DNA of 64,000 nt, from positions 124,001 through 188,000 of the forward strand of contig CAIJPN010000069.1 in NCBI GenBank assembly GCA_903822545.1. The letters run 5' to 3'. A program made the position numbers and the translations under genes. Every line of letters starts with the position of its first letter. Positions within the stretch are counted from its first letter, which is position 1. This stretch comes from an uncultured Anaerolineae bacterium (lineage in GTDB: Bacteria; Chloroflexota; Anaerolineae; Anaerolineales; Villigracilaceae). The notes under the pieces are model-generated. The model was not told the origin of the DNA. It saw nothing but the letters and a program-made list of their open reading frames with translations, and ran no database searches. Below are positions 35,638-43,160 of the stretch, piece after piece.

Positions 35638-36765
35638 TTATTTGGATGTTTTTACTTCCGACCAGGTGTTGGTCCACGAATCGCGCTGTTCAGGCGTGAG
35701 ATACTTGTAGAACACTGTGCGCGAAATGATGTTCTGATCTTCCAGCGAAAGCAGCTTGACCGTATCGGGGTTGACGAGCGGGATGGCAGCGGTGTTGGAA
35801 ATGCCGTAGCCGTAATCATTCGCCAGTTTCGCCTGGGAAGACTGGGCCAGGTAAGCATCGATCATCGCCAGCGCCAGATCGTAATTCTTTGAAGTAGCCG
35901 GGATGGCAAAGCCGCACAGGTATCCGCCGCGACCTTCCTTCGGGTCGATATAAACCACATCCACTTTTTGGTTGAGCAGCCCCACGTAGGAAGCATTCCA
36001 CGCGCTGGCGGCAACCCACACATCACCAGACGCAATCAACTGATCCAGTTCAGTCTGGCTGCTCCAGATGGTCAGCACGTTGGGCATGAGTTCCAACAGC
36101 TTTTGTTTGATCTGCTCATCCTGTTCGGGGGTGGTGTTCCACGGGTCAGGAAATCCCAACGCCAGCGCACCGATGATATGCGCGGTTTCGCCGGAATCAT
36201 AAAGGGCGATGTGTCCCTTATATTCGGGATTCCAAAGGTCTGCCCATGAGGTGGGAACGGTTGTCACAAGGTCTTTGCGAACGAGAATGGATTCAAAACC
36301 CCAATCCCACGGAGCCCAATATTGCTTGCCGTTAAATTCGCCCTGTTTGGCAAGCGCAGGGTTAATATCTTTCCAGTTACTGAGTTTGGAAGTATCCAGC
36401 GGCTGGAGCATATTTTCATCCACCATGATCTTCCAGAAGTTGCTGCACGGATGCACCAAATCGGCTGCGAAGCCGCTCTTCATCTTGGCGTAAGAATCCG
36501 CGCTCTCGGACATGAAGCTGAAATCGACTTTCACATCGGGATACTTCGCGGCGAAATCACTCCAGAATTCAGGCAGTTCATAACCCGACCAATCCAGCAG
36601 GGTCAGGCTGCCGGTCACCTTTGCCGGTGGGGCCTCGGTAGCCGGTGCAGTGGTTGGTACTTCTGTGGCAGGGGGCGGGGTTGCGCCTGGGCTACAGGCA
36701 CCCAGGAGCAAGGCGCAGGCAATCAGCAGAGACAGGGCAATGGAACTCTTTTTGGTGATACGCAT
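35638..36765 (-). CDS. potD: Spermidine/putrescine-type substrate-binding lipoprotein
   Basis: This is a 375-residue lipoprotein with signal peptide ending LLLGAC (Cys24), a Pro/Thr/Ala linker to about 50, and a PotD-like fold (LTLLDWSGYELPEFWSDF, KYPDVKVDFSFMSESADSYA, WAPWDWGFESILVRKD, ALAMIDAYLAQSSQAKLAN). It captures the solute outside the membrane and delivers it to PotBC. It is the first gene of the operon; the 239-bp gap upstream (36766-37004) must hold the promoter, but I saw no convincing boxes or riboswitch fold. Given the MttB-like enzyme downstream, a methylated amine or betaine is an alternative to polyamine. Confidence 0.9.
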   Translation of the reverse strand: MRITKKSSIALSLLIACALLLGACSPGATPPPATEVPTTAPATEAPPAKVTGSLTLLDWSGYELPEFWSDFAAKYPDVKVDFSFMSESADSYAKMKSGFAADLVHPCSNFWKIMVDENMLQPLDTSKLSNWKDINPALAKQGEFNGKQYWAPWDWGFESILVRKDLVTTVPTSWADLWNPEYKGHIALYDSGETAHIIGALALGFPDPWNTTPEQDEQIKQKLLELMPNVLTIWSSQTELDQLIASGDVWVAASAWNASYVGLLNQKVDVVYIDPKEGRGGYLCGFAIPATSKNYDLALAMIDAYLAQSSQAKLANDYGYGISNTAAIPLVNPDTVKLLSLEDQNIISRTVFYKYLTPEQRDSWTNTWSEVKTSK

Positions 36766-37004
36766 TTTTCCTCCGAAATCTGTTTGTTTTTATGGCGCAG
36801 GCGCGCCCTTTTCACAAGATTCGTGATCGAAAAAACGAGATCATTCTGACTATCAATCGCCAACGCGCACATGCCAAACTCTGTAAAAACACCCCCCGAG
36901 CATGAGCGTGCAGATGTAAATTTGCATTTCAGTAAAGTATACCGCCAATAAGCATAAGTTTCCCTGTGTCCTATGAAGCAAATTATTCTACGACGCGCCA
37001 AAAA

Positions 37005-38591
37005 TCAAAGCCTTGTCACCGGGATCATGCGCCCGGTGCCGAAGGATTTTTCGCTGACCTTGAGAATGATGCCAGCCTGCCAGCGTTTGTGCTCGGACTG
37101 GCGCATGGCGGCGTTGCTCTGGTTGGATTGCACCAGCGACTCCAGTTCGGGGCTGACAGCAGCATAATCAAAGGGATCGACCTGCCCGGGGCGCAGTTCT
37201 GCCGAGGGCGGGCGCTCCAGCACAAAGCGCGGGATCAGGCCGTCGAAACGGGTGTTCACCCAACGGGCAAGCGCATACACTTCAGGTTTGGTCAAATCTC
37301 CAAGCGGGGAGAGAGTCCCGGCCAGGTCGCCATATAGGGTGGAGTAGCCGATCGTCAGTTCGGTTTTGTTGCTGGTATTGAGCAGGAATCCGCCAAATTT
37401 GTTGACATATGCCATCAGGATCAGGGCGCGCAGCCGCGCCTGGATATTTTCCGCGCCGGTGCCGCTCTCTAGCAGTGGGGCCAGGGCCGTTTCGGCGGTT
37501 TTGTGCAGCGGGTCCAGTTCGACTGTCTCGAAGTGGATGCCCAGGCTGGCAGAGAGTTCGCGGGCTGACGTGGTGGAGCGCGGGTCGGTGTAGCGCGAGG
37601 GGATGGCAATACCGGTGACGTTCTCCGCGCCGAGGGCCTGCGCGGCCAGCACCGCCACCAGGGATGAATCGATGCCGCCGGAAAGGCCGAGGAAGGCGCG
37701 TTTTAGCCCATTTTTGCGGGCAAAGTCGCGGATGCCGAGTGCCAGGGCGGAGAAAAGTTCTTCATAACGGGAGGCAGGCGGCAGGGCGGTCTGTTCCGGG
37801 GCGGAATCAAGGCCGGGGAGGTCGATCAGGGCCAGGTCATCGGTGAAAGCTGTTAGCGTTTGTGAAAATCTATTTTCCCTCACCCCTGACCCCTCTCCCG
37901 GTGGGAGAGGAGAATACACAAAACTACGGCCATCGAAAATCAGTTCATCGGTGGCGCCGACCAGGTTGGCGTAGATGATGGGCAGTCCGGCGCGCGCGGC
38001 GTGGCGCAGGCGCTTTTGCACGATGCCGTGACGGTAAGGTGAGGCGGCCAGGCACAGCAGGGTTTGCGCACCCGCGGCGGCGAGTTCGGCGGGCGGATGG
38101 ATGGGGTAGCCGTCGTCCCACAGGTCTTCGCAGATGAGCACGCCCAGGCGCTGGCCTTTGATGGTGATGGGCGGCATGAACGGGCCGGGGACGAACCAGC
38201 GCGGCTCGTGGAAAACGTCGTAGGCCGGGAGCAGGCGTTTGGCGGCGACCAGTTCGGCGCGGCCATGCTGGATGAGGATGGCGGCGTTGTAAAGGTTGGG
38301 GTGATCGGGCTGGCGGGTGGGAGCCGGGGCGAGCGAGCCGACCAGCAGCGGAGGCAGGCCCGCGGCTTCGGCAGCGAGTCCGCCGGTGGCGGCAGCCACA
38401 GCGCGGGTGAAGTTTTCATCCAGCAGGATGTCGCGCGGAGGGTAACCGGGGATGGTCAGTTCGGGGAATAACACCAGGTCGGGGGAGTGGGCGGCGGCCT
38501 GCCGGGCGGCGCCCAGGATGCGCGCCAGGTTGCCGTCGAGGTCTCCAACGGTGGTGTTGATCTGGGCAATGGCAATGCGGAGGTTGGGCAT
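37005..38591 (-). CDS. nadE: Glutamine-dependent NAD(+) synthetase
   Basis: This is a 528-residue two-domain enzyme. The N-terminal nitrilase-type amidase has the triad Glu44 (LFPELTIPGY), Lys118 (AAKRLLPAYDVF) and Cys154 (LICEDLWDD), releasing ammonia from glutamine. The synthetase domain has the PP-loop LSGGIDSS at 303-310, NTSNKTELTIGYSTLYGD, and the usual ending VSEKSFGTGRMIPVTRL. It makes NAD from deamido-NAD. Residues about 227-242 (YSPLPPGEGSGVRENR) come from a palindromic repeat inserted in frame between the domains. The start ATG at 38591 has no clear ribosome site. It follows the VWA/PLP/pyruvate-kinase-like genes on the same strand, across a long palindrome. Confidence 0.93.
   Translation of the reverse strand: MPNLRIAIAQINTTVGDLDGNLARILGAARQAAAHSPDLVLFPELTIPGYPPRDILLDENFTRAVAAATGGLAAEAAGLPPLLVGSLAPAPTRQPDHPNLYNAAILIQHGRAELVAAKRLLPAYDVFHEPRWFVPGPFMPPITIKGQRLGVLICEDLWDDGYPIHPPAELAAAGAQTLLCLAASPYRHGIVQKRLRHAARAGLPIIYANLVGATDELIFDGRSFVYSPLPPGEGSGVRENRFSQTLTAFTDDLALIDLPGLDSAPEQTALPPASRYEELFSALALGIRDFARKNGLKRAFLGLSGGIDSSLVAVLAAQALGAENVTGIAIPSRYTDPRSTTSARELSASLGIHFETVELDPLHKTAETALAPLLESGTGAENIQARLRALILMAYVNKFGGFLLNTSNKTELTIGYSTLYGDLAGTLSPLGDLTKPEVYALARWVNTRFDGLIPRFVLERPPSAELRPGQVDPFDYAAVSPELESLVQSNQSNAAMRQSEHKRWQAGIILKVSEKSFGTGRMIPVTRL
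37878..37912. repeat. GC-rich palindromic repeat inside nadE
   Basis: A C-rich block leads into CCTCTCCC (37892-37899) and GGGAGAGG (37903-37910) around GGT. The whole element is read in frame as PLPPGEGSGVRE within NadE. This sequence type is familiar to me as a dispersed repeat in many bacterial genomes. It lies in a linker between the two enzyme domains, so it can be tolerated. Confidence 0.7.
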
Positions 38592-38630
38592 CAAAAGGTG
38601 GGGTTTTTAATCAGGGATGAACAGTTTCCC

Positions 38631-38741
38631 CGCCCTGAGCGGAGCCACACAGGGTTTGTGTGGCGTAGTCGAAGGGCATTTTAGTGGCGAAATGCCCTTC
38701 GACTACGTTCCTCGCTGCCGCTCGTCAATCCGCTCAGGGCG
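38631..38741. repeat. Compound palindromic repeat upstream of nadE
   Basis: This is a 111-bp element. Outer arms of 13 bp (38631-38643 with 38729-38741) enclose an 8-bp hairpin (38644-38651 with 38657-38664) and an 18-bp stem (38664-38681 with 38690-38707, loop of eight). The arms contain GCCCTGAGC and TCGAAGGGC, which I recognise as a common dispersed palindrome type. It fills the gap between the pyruvate-kinase-like gene and nadE and may also end transcription. Confidence 0.75.
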
Positions 38742-38751
38742 ATGATGCAAA

Positions 38752-39645
38752 TCAATAATCGAATTCGCGGGCCAGGGCTTCGAGCAGGTTGAGGGCGGCC
38801 AGGACGGATTCGCGTTTGAAGCAGATGTCGTCGCCGAGCATGAAGGTGCGGTAGCCGAGCGAGAGCAGGAAGGCGGCATCGCCGATGTCGGCGCTGGATG
38901 GGACGGGCTGGTAGGCCAGCGAGTTGAACAGCCGGCTGGCGACGATGGCCTGCGGGTCGGCGGCCAGGATGTCGCGCAGGGCCGGGATGATGCGGTGCGG
39001 ACGCAGCACTTCCACGTACAGGTCACCGCGCGCCGCCATCAGGCGTCCGTGGGCTGATTTGTGTGTGCGGGCAAAGGACAGGCCGCGCTGGCTCTCGATT
39101 TTGAGCACAATTTCGGCATCTGGCAGCAGGGATTTGACTTCGGATGCATCTGATGGGCGCTCGACGTAGGAGAGCATGACTTTCGTCAGCCCGGCGGCGC
39201 GCATGGCAGCCAGGTAAGCGCGGTCGGTCTCGGTGAGGGTGCCGTCGATTTCGAGCGAGGGATGGACGATGTTAATCGACTCGCCGGGGCCGATCAGGCG
39301 GCGCGGGCCGTCTTCCAATATCAGGCGGTCGCCATCCACAGCGGCGATGCGGGCGATTTCGTTGCCATCTGAAAGGAAAGCATCTACCGGTGTCTGGACA
39401 TGAATCGGGTGGCTGATGCAGATTTCGGTGTAGGGTGGGATGGCCGCGCCAACCACACGCAGTTGGCGGCCTTTCAAATCCACCCACAGCGGCTGGCCGA
39501 ACTTCGAGAGCCGTTCCAGCGCTTCTGTCGGGCCTTCGCGCAACGGCATGACGGTATTCAGCCGCAATCCGCTGACAATGGGGTGGGCAGCCACTTCGTG
39601 GAGAAAAGGCGCGTAAGGCGGGGCGGTGACAATCGCTGAGATCAT
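38752..39645 (-). CDS. Minimal pyruvate-kinase-like protein
   Basis: This 297-residue protein follows the pyruvate kinase A and B domains and then stops: RLN at 28-30, WVDLKGRQLR at 54-63 (compare the LDTKGPEIR block), a B-domain-like segment to about 130, KIES at 182-185 and ARGDL at 205-209 (Mg ligands Glu184 and Asp208, catalytic Lys182), then SSADIGDAAFLL and TFMLGDD. The allosteric C-domain of normal enzymes (about 470 residues) is missing, and the N-x-S-H element after RLN is replaced by TVMP, so ATP synthesis may not occur. A HpcH/HpaI-type aldolase is a looser alternative. Its ATG follows the PLP-enzyme stop with no gap (TAGATG), so the two are coupled. Confidence 0.7.
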   Translation of the reverse strand: MISAIVTAPPYAPFLHEVAAHPIVSGLRLNTVMPLREGPTEALERLSKFGQPLWVDLKGRQLRVVGAAIPPYTEICISHPIHVQTPVDAFLSDGNEIARIAAVDGDRLILEDGPRRLIGPGESINIVHPSLEIDGTLTETDRAYLAAMRAAGLTKVMLSYVERPSDASEVKSLLPDAEIVLKIESQRGLSFARTHKSAHGRLMAARGDLYVEVLRPHRIIPALRDILAADPQAIVASRLFNSLAYQPVPSSADIGDAAFLLSLGYRTFMLGDDICFKRESVLAALNLLEALAREFDY

Positions 39646-40725
39646 CTAAAACCCGTCGATAGGCCACACATCCCGCACAGTTTCATTTTCCACCACATAA
39701 CAGGTGCGATGATGGTTGACGGTTGTGCAGACGTGGGATGGAACCAGCAAAACCTTCTGCCCCAGCCTGGGAAGCGGCCCGTCGCCGGTCACGTTCCATT
39801 GAACGTGCTCTTCGCTGTAAGATTGGAACTCAAGCTGCGGATACGAATTCACTTCCGGGCTGGAGAATTCCGTCCCCATCGATTTTAATCCGCCATCCAT
39901 GATGAATCGTCCCGGCAGGGGCTGGCTGAGTACGGCCGCAAGCACGAACAAGGCTGGTTGGTATTGCGGTGTCAGGCTGCGGTAGGTGGTGTCAGAGTAG
40001 ACATACGTTCCAGATTGGATCTCGGTCAGGGTGCCGTATTCCATCATCAGGGCAGAACTGCCCGTTCCGGCGCCGCTGACGCGGGGAATTTCACACAGCG
40101 TCCTGACCTGTTCCGCCGCTGCGAGGGTCTTTTCATCGCTCAGTTTGCAGCGGCGGGCGCGTTCATCCATAGATTGGTGATAATTGTCGCTGCCGTTATA
40201 GGCCTGGATGCCGCCAAAGCGCAGGGAGGTGCTGTCGAGCACCATCTGCGTAAATTGCAGGGCTTCGGCTGGCGATTGCGCCCCGCAGCGGCCTCCACCG
40301 CAATCGACTTCCACCAATACTTCAAATTTGACGTGTTTTTCACGGGCAAACTGGTCGGCAATGGTGATCCCGGCAGCGCTATCCACCACGAATTTGACAT
40401 TGGCGTGTTCCAGCAGCGCCGCAACACGCGCCAATTTATCAGGTGTCACCAGCTGGTTGGCGATCAAAATATCACGGATGCCGGCAGCAGCCATTGCTTC
40501 GGCTTCGCCCACGGTGGCGCATGTCACGCCGATGGCGCCTTTTTCCAGCTGGAGCCGGGCCAGCTGGCTGCACTTGTGGGTTTTGACGTGCGGCCTGAGC
40601 GCTTTGCCGTAGCTATCAGCGGCGGCCTGCATGGCAGACAGGTTGGCCTGCAAAAGCGGCCAATCCACCACCAGTGCGGGCGTTGGCAAATCCTGGATGT
40701 GCTTACCAATCAAAGGATGGGTCAT
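39646..40725 (-). CDS. D-threonine aldolase / D-serine dehydratase family PLP enzyme
   Basis: This is a 359-residue fold-type III PLP enzyme (alanine-racemase-like barrel). PTPALVVD opens the barrel, Lys48 in RPHVKTHK should hold PLP, and EVDCGGGRCG and GAGTGSS follow. The C-terminal PSHVCTTVN has His331 and Cys333 matching the metal site of DSD1/DTA enzymes. Members cleave D-threonine-type beta-hydroxy amino acids or dehydrate D-serine. The ATG overlaps the VWA gene's stop (TAATG) and the next gene starts directly after its own stop, so three proteins are made together. The true substrate is unknown. Confidence 0.85.
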   Translation of the reverse strand: MTHPLIGKHIQDLPTPALVVDWPLLQANLSAMQAAADSYGKALRPHVKTHKCSQLARLQLEKGAIGVTCATVGEAEAMAAAGIRDILIANQLVTPDKLARVAALLEHANVKFVVDSAAGITIADQFAREKHVKFEVLVEVDCGGGRCGAQSPAEALQFTQMVLDSTSLRFGGIQAYNGSDNYHQSMDERARRCKLSDEKTLAAAEQVRTLCEIPRVSGAGTGSSALMMEYGTLTEIQSGTYVYSDTTYRSLTPQYQPALFVLAAVLSQPLPGRFIMDGGLKSMGTEFSSPEVNSYPQLEFQSYSEEHVQWNVTGDGPLPRLGQKVLLVPSHVCTTVNHHRTCYVVENETVRDVWPIDGF

Positions 40726-41687
40726 TATATTTTCAGCGTGGTGCCGCAGTAGGTGCATTTGAACATGCCGCCCGCCGAGGTCGGGATGGGCGCGCCGCAG
40801 CGCGGGCAGATCATTTCCAGCGGCTTGCTAACCTGGCGGACTTTGTTCTCATCCTGGCGGGCACGCATGTTTTCCTGGAAGTTGCCAAAATAACCCCAGG
40901 AACGCGCCACCAGGCCCATGGCGTAATCCACGGCACGTTGTTCATCCTCAATGTGGAAAATTTTCTGCTTGCCGATGGCTTCCGCCCACTGCACATCCAC
41001 CTGGTCGCCTGTTTTGCCGGTGGGACGGCGCAGGAACCAGGTATTCCACTTGCGGCTGAGATTTTGCCAGGAGCGCAGCGAATCGACATCGCCCTGGGGG
41101 TTGTCTCCCAATACCTTTTCAATTTGCCAGGCTGGGATTTCCTTGTGCATGGTCACATCGCCAAAAACGATCAGGAAAGGCGTTTCCTGGGCATTGGGGA
41201 CTTGCACATGGGTATTGACCCAATGCGCGAACAGCCCGTAGCTTTCGGGGGCATCCCCGCCGCCGCCTTCACCGTGCAGCGAGCCGAGCAGCTGCTCCAG
41301 GTCGAATCCGCTGGCAAAAGTGGTGACTTGCAGCGGCCAGCTGTCGTAGGATGCATCGCCAATCGCCGCGAAACAGATTTCCAGGTCGGGGCGGTACTGC
41401 GAGAGGGTGTTGAAGAGCAGCGGCAGGCGGTCGAAAATCTCAGCGGGCCAGGAGGCCATCGAACCGGTTACATCCACAACGATGATGAGCGGGTTGGCTG
41501 ATTCGCTGCGGACAGTCTTTTTGGGGTCGATGATCTTTTCGTTCGGGCCGGCACCTTTGACGTAGGTGCGCGGGCCGGCAGCCTTGGCGCGCTCGGCAGA
41601 GGCGGCGCGGGCGGGCGCGGCGGCGGGGGCATAGGCGTATTTTTTCTCGCCGTACCACTTGCTGGTATCTTCATCCCATGAGTACAT
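40725..41687 (-). CDS. VWA-domain protein with C-terminal zinc ribbon
   Basis: This is a 320-residue cytoplasmic protein. An Ala/Pro-rich segment (20-40) precedes a von Willebrand A domain with MIDAS-like Asp72-Val-Thr-Gly-Ser76, and GDVTMHKEIP later in the fold. The C-terminus carries a zinc ribbon with Cys294, Cys297, Cys311 and Cys314 (CPRCGAPI, CTYCGTTL). Such proteins are usually metal-dependent interaction partners. AAGGAG stands eight bases before the ATG. It is the first gene of the PLP-enzyme operon; its link to amino-acid chemistry is unexplained. Confidence 0.82.
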   Translation of the reverse strand: MYSWDEDTSKWYGEKKYAYAPAAAPARAASAERAKAAGPRTYVKGAGPNEKIIDPKKTVRSESANPLIIVVDVTGSMASWPAEIFDRLPLLFNTLSQYRPDLEICFAAIGDASYDSWPLQVTTFASGFDLEQLLGSLHGEGGGGDAPESYGLFAHWVNTHVQVPNAQETPFLIVFGDVTMHKEIPAWQIEKVLGDNPQGDVDSLRSWQNLSRKWNTWFLRRPTGKTGDQVDVQWAEAIGKQKIFHIEDEQRAVDYAMGLVARSWGYFGNFQENMRARQDENKVRQVSKPLEMICPRCGAPIPTSAGGMFKCTYCGTTLKI

Positions 41688-41841
41688 GCTGGCTTCTCCT
41701 TATGTTTTAAAAATCAGGTTGGTTGTAGAAAAACAGGGATTTGCCCGCAATGTGGGCAATCGTGATTGGGGCTGAATAAAAAATTTGTTGGCCTAGCAAG
41801 TAGTTTATAACAATAACGACATTGTTAGAACCAGAATGTTT

Positions 41842-42198
41842 TCACTCAAGGTTGCGGGGTTCTGTAAGCAATTGGAGGCCTGCCAGGATTTGGTTAACCC
41901 TGCGTTCCGACAATTTGCCGATAAACTCACCAAGTTGTGATTTATCTACTGTGAAAACCTGGGAAACCAAAACTACGCTCGGCTTGGGCAAATTTCCTTC
42001 GCCCAGTTCCAGTAAAACATTTCCGGGCGCTTGCGCTCGCTTCACATTTGAAGTTAAAGCACAGACAATCACCGTATTGATTTTGCTGGCGTTAAAGACA
42101 TTATTCTGGATCACAACATGCGGATGGCTATAACCAGGTTCAGAACCAGAAAGTTCATCCAATTCTACCCAATAGATGTCCCCCTGGCTGATTACCAT
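41842..42198 (-). CDS. mazF: PemK/MazF-type toxin
   Basis: This is a 118-residue protein with the MazF barrel pattern: QGDIYWVELDEL, EPGYSHPHVVIQNN, VCALTSNVKRA, SVVLVSQVFTVDKSQL. MazF toxins are mRNA-cleaving endoribonucleases. The residue aligned with the catalytic Arg of B. subtilis MazF (VRPVLVIQND) appears to be His here, while the Thr of the TSN segment is kept, so activity should be checked. The gene overlaps the antitoxin by seven bases. Confidence 0.85.
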   Translation of the reverse strand: MVISQGDIYWVELDELSGSEPGYSHPHVVIQNNVFNASKINTVIVCALTSNVKRAQAPGNVLLELGEGNLPKPSVVLVSQVFTVDKSQLGEFIGKLSERRVNQILAGLQLLTEPRNLE

Positions 42199-42449
42199 TC
42201 GCCCTCCACTAACTTGCGATGCGATTTTCGCATTGTGGAAAGACGAACGGTTTCTGTTGCATCAGGTTCATCAGAATAAGCCTGATTAATTTCATCCAAC
42301 AATTTTTGACTTTGATGGTTTTTGACAAACGTTTCAATCGCCAACCCAAAAAGGGTGCTGCGCGAAATATTGAGTTGCTGCGCGAGGGTTTCAGCCTGCT
42401 CAAAAAGCGATTTTTGGATGGAAATAGCGGTTTTTACAGTGGTTGCCAT
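42192..42449 (-). CDS. Ribbon-helix-helix antitoxin
   Basis: This is an 85-residue protein with an N-terminal RHH motif (TVKTAISIQKSLFEQAETLA, then LNISRSTLFGLAIETFV) and an acidic tail ending LVEGEW, typical of MazE/CopG-type antitoxins. It lies before the toxin with a seven-base overlap. A promoter with a dyad over its -10 box sits upstream, consistent with autorepression by the complex. Confidence 0.85.
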   Translation of the reverse strand: MATTVKTAISIQKSLFEQAETLAQQLNISRSTLFGLAIETFVKNHQSQKLLDEINQAYSDEPDATETVRLSTMRKSHRKLVEGEW

Positions 42450-42451
42450 TG

Positions 42452-42481
42452 GTTATACCTTTCTTCACTTTTTAGTATAAC
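42452..42481. promoter_or_regulatory. Inverted repeat over the toxin-antitoxin promoter
   Basis: GTTATAC (42452-42458) and GTATAAC (42475-42481) form a 7-bp dyad with a 16-bp spacer. One arm covers the -10 box and the other lies at the ribosome-site region. It is the likely binding site of the RHH antitoxin. Confidence 0.55.
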
Positions 42482-42502
42482 TATTTCGCTGTTCAAAGTC
42501 AA
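42474..42502 (-). promoter_or_regulatory. Promoter of the toxin-antitoxin operon
   Basis: On the minus strand TTGACT (42502-42497) and TATACT (42479-42474) are separated by exactly 17 bases, 25 bp before the antitoxin ATG. This is close to the sigma-70 consensus. Confidence 0.75.
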
Positions 42503-42600
42503 TTACCCGTTGCGCCAGGGAGAAGTTAACAATGCGCGGTATACGGCAAAAATCCTGAAAAACAGCCAACCTACAGAATAAATCCTAGCCAGTTCAAACA

Positions 42601-43155
42601 TCAGGAAACGTTTGAGTCTGTCAGAACGGTGGATAGGGTTTGCAGGCCGAATTCGCGCCGGAAGCGTGTGTCCAGGCCGTTTTGGATGATGTAGGCGGCA
42701 ATTTTTTCGGGAACCAGGCTTTTCCAGCCATCGCCACGGGCCATTTCGCGGCGGACGAGCGTGCCATCGACCGGGGTCCGCGCTTCGGGTGGCACAAATT
42801 CCACGGGGCGGATGATTTTGTAATCGTTTTTGAGCAGGCTGGCGACGTAGGGGTTATCGGTGACAAAGCAATCGAGCGGACCAAGCAAATCGAGCAGCAT
42901 CACCCTCCAGCGCGGGCCGTCATCCAGGTCGGGCACAGGAATCAGCCGGTAATTGGCGAAGCCCTCCAGCGCAAGACCAAGCATATCCTGCGTTTCTTCC
43001 AGCGTAAAGGGATTGCGCAGGTTGTAACGGTTGGAACTGCCAATGCCAATCAGCACCTCCCCGCCATGCTCGCACAGCGCGCGCAGCACCGGCAGCTGCC
43101 CATTATGGACAGGCCGCCAGCGCGCCACCATGCCAATGCGAGAATAACGCTGCAA
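42601..43155 (-). CDS. NMN-adenylyltransferase-like nucleotidyltransferase
   Basis: This 184-residue protein has the NadM-type fold: RIGMVARWRPVHNGQ at the start (family pattern GRFQPxHxGH), GIGSSNRYNLRNPFT (compare IGSA...NPFT), and GTLVRREMARGD near 133 in place of SGTEVRR. The second His of the HxGH nucleotide-binding motif is Gln20. It may be an NMNAT, an FMN/other adenylyltransferase, or inactive. The TTG at 43155 is used as start because GGAAGGG lies eight bases upstream, within the end of the alpha-glucosidase gene. nadE lies 4 kb downstream on the same strand but not in the same operon. Confidence 0.75.
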   Translation of the reverse strand: MQRYSRIGMVARWRPVHNGQLPVLRALCEHGGEVLIGIGSSNRYNLRNPFTLEETQDMLGLALEGFANYRLIPVPDLDDGPRWRVMLLDLLGPLDCFVTDNPYVASLLKNDYKIIRPVEFVPPEARTPVDGTLVRREMARGDGWKSLVPEKIAAYIIQNGLDTRFRREFGLQTLSTVLTDSNVS

Positions 43156-43160
43156 ATCGT

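Noticed and set aside
36766-37004. Riboswitch or promoter upstream of potD
   Set aside because: I looked for a conserved fold and for a -35/-10 pair. A TATACT exists on the minus strand at 36941-36936, but no -35 box fits, and no riboswitch class could be recognised.
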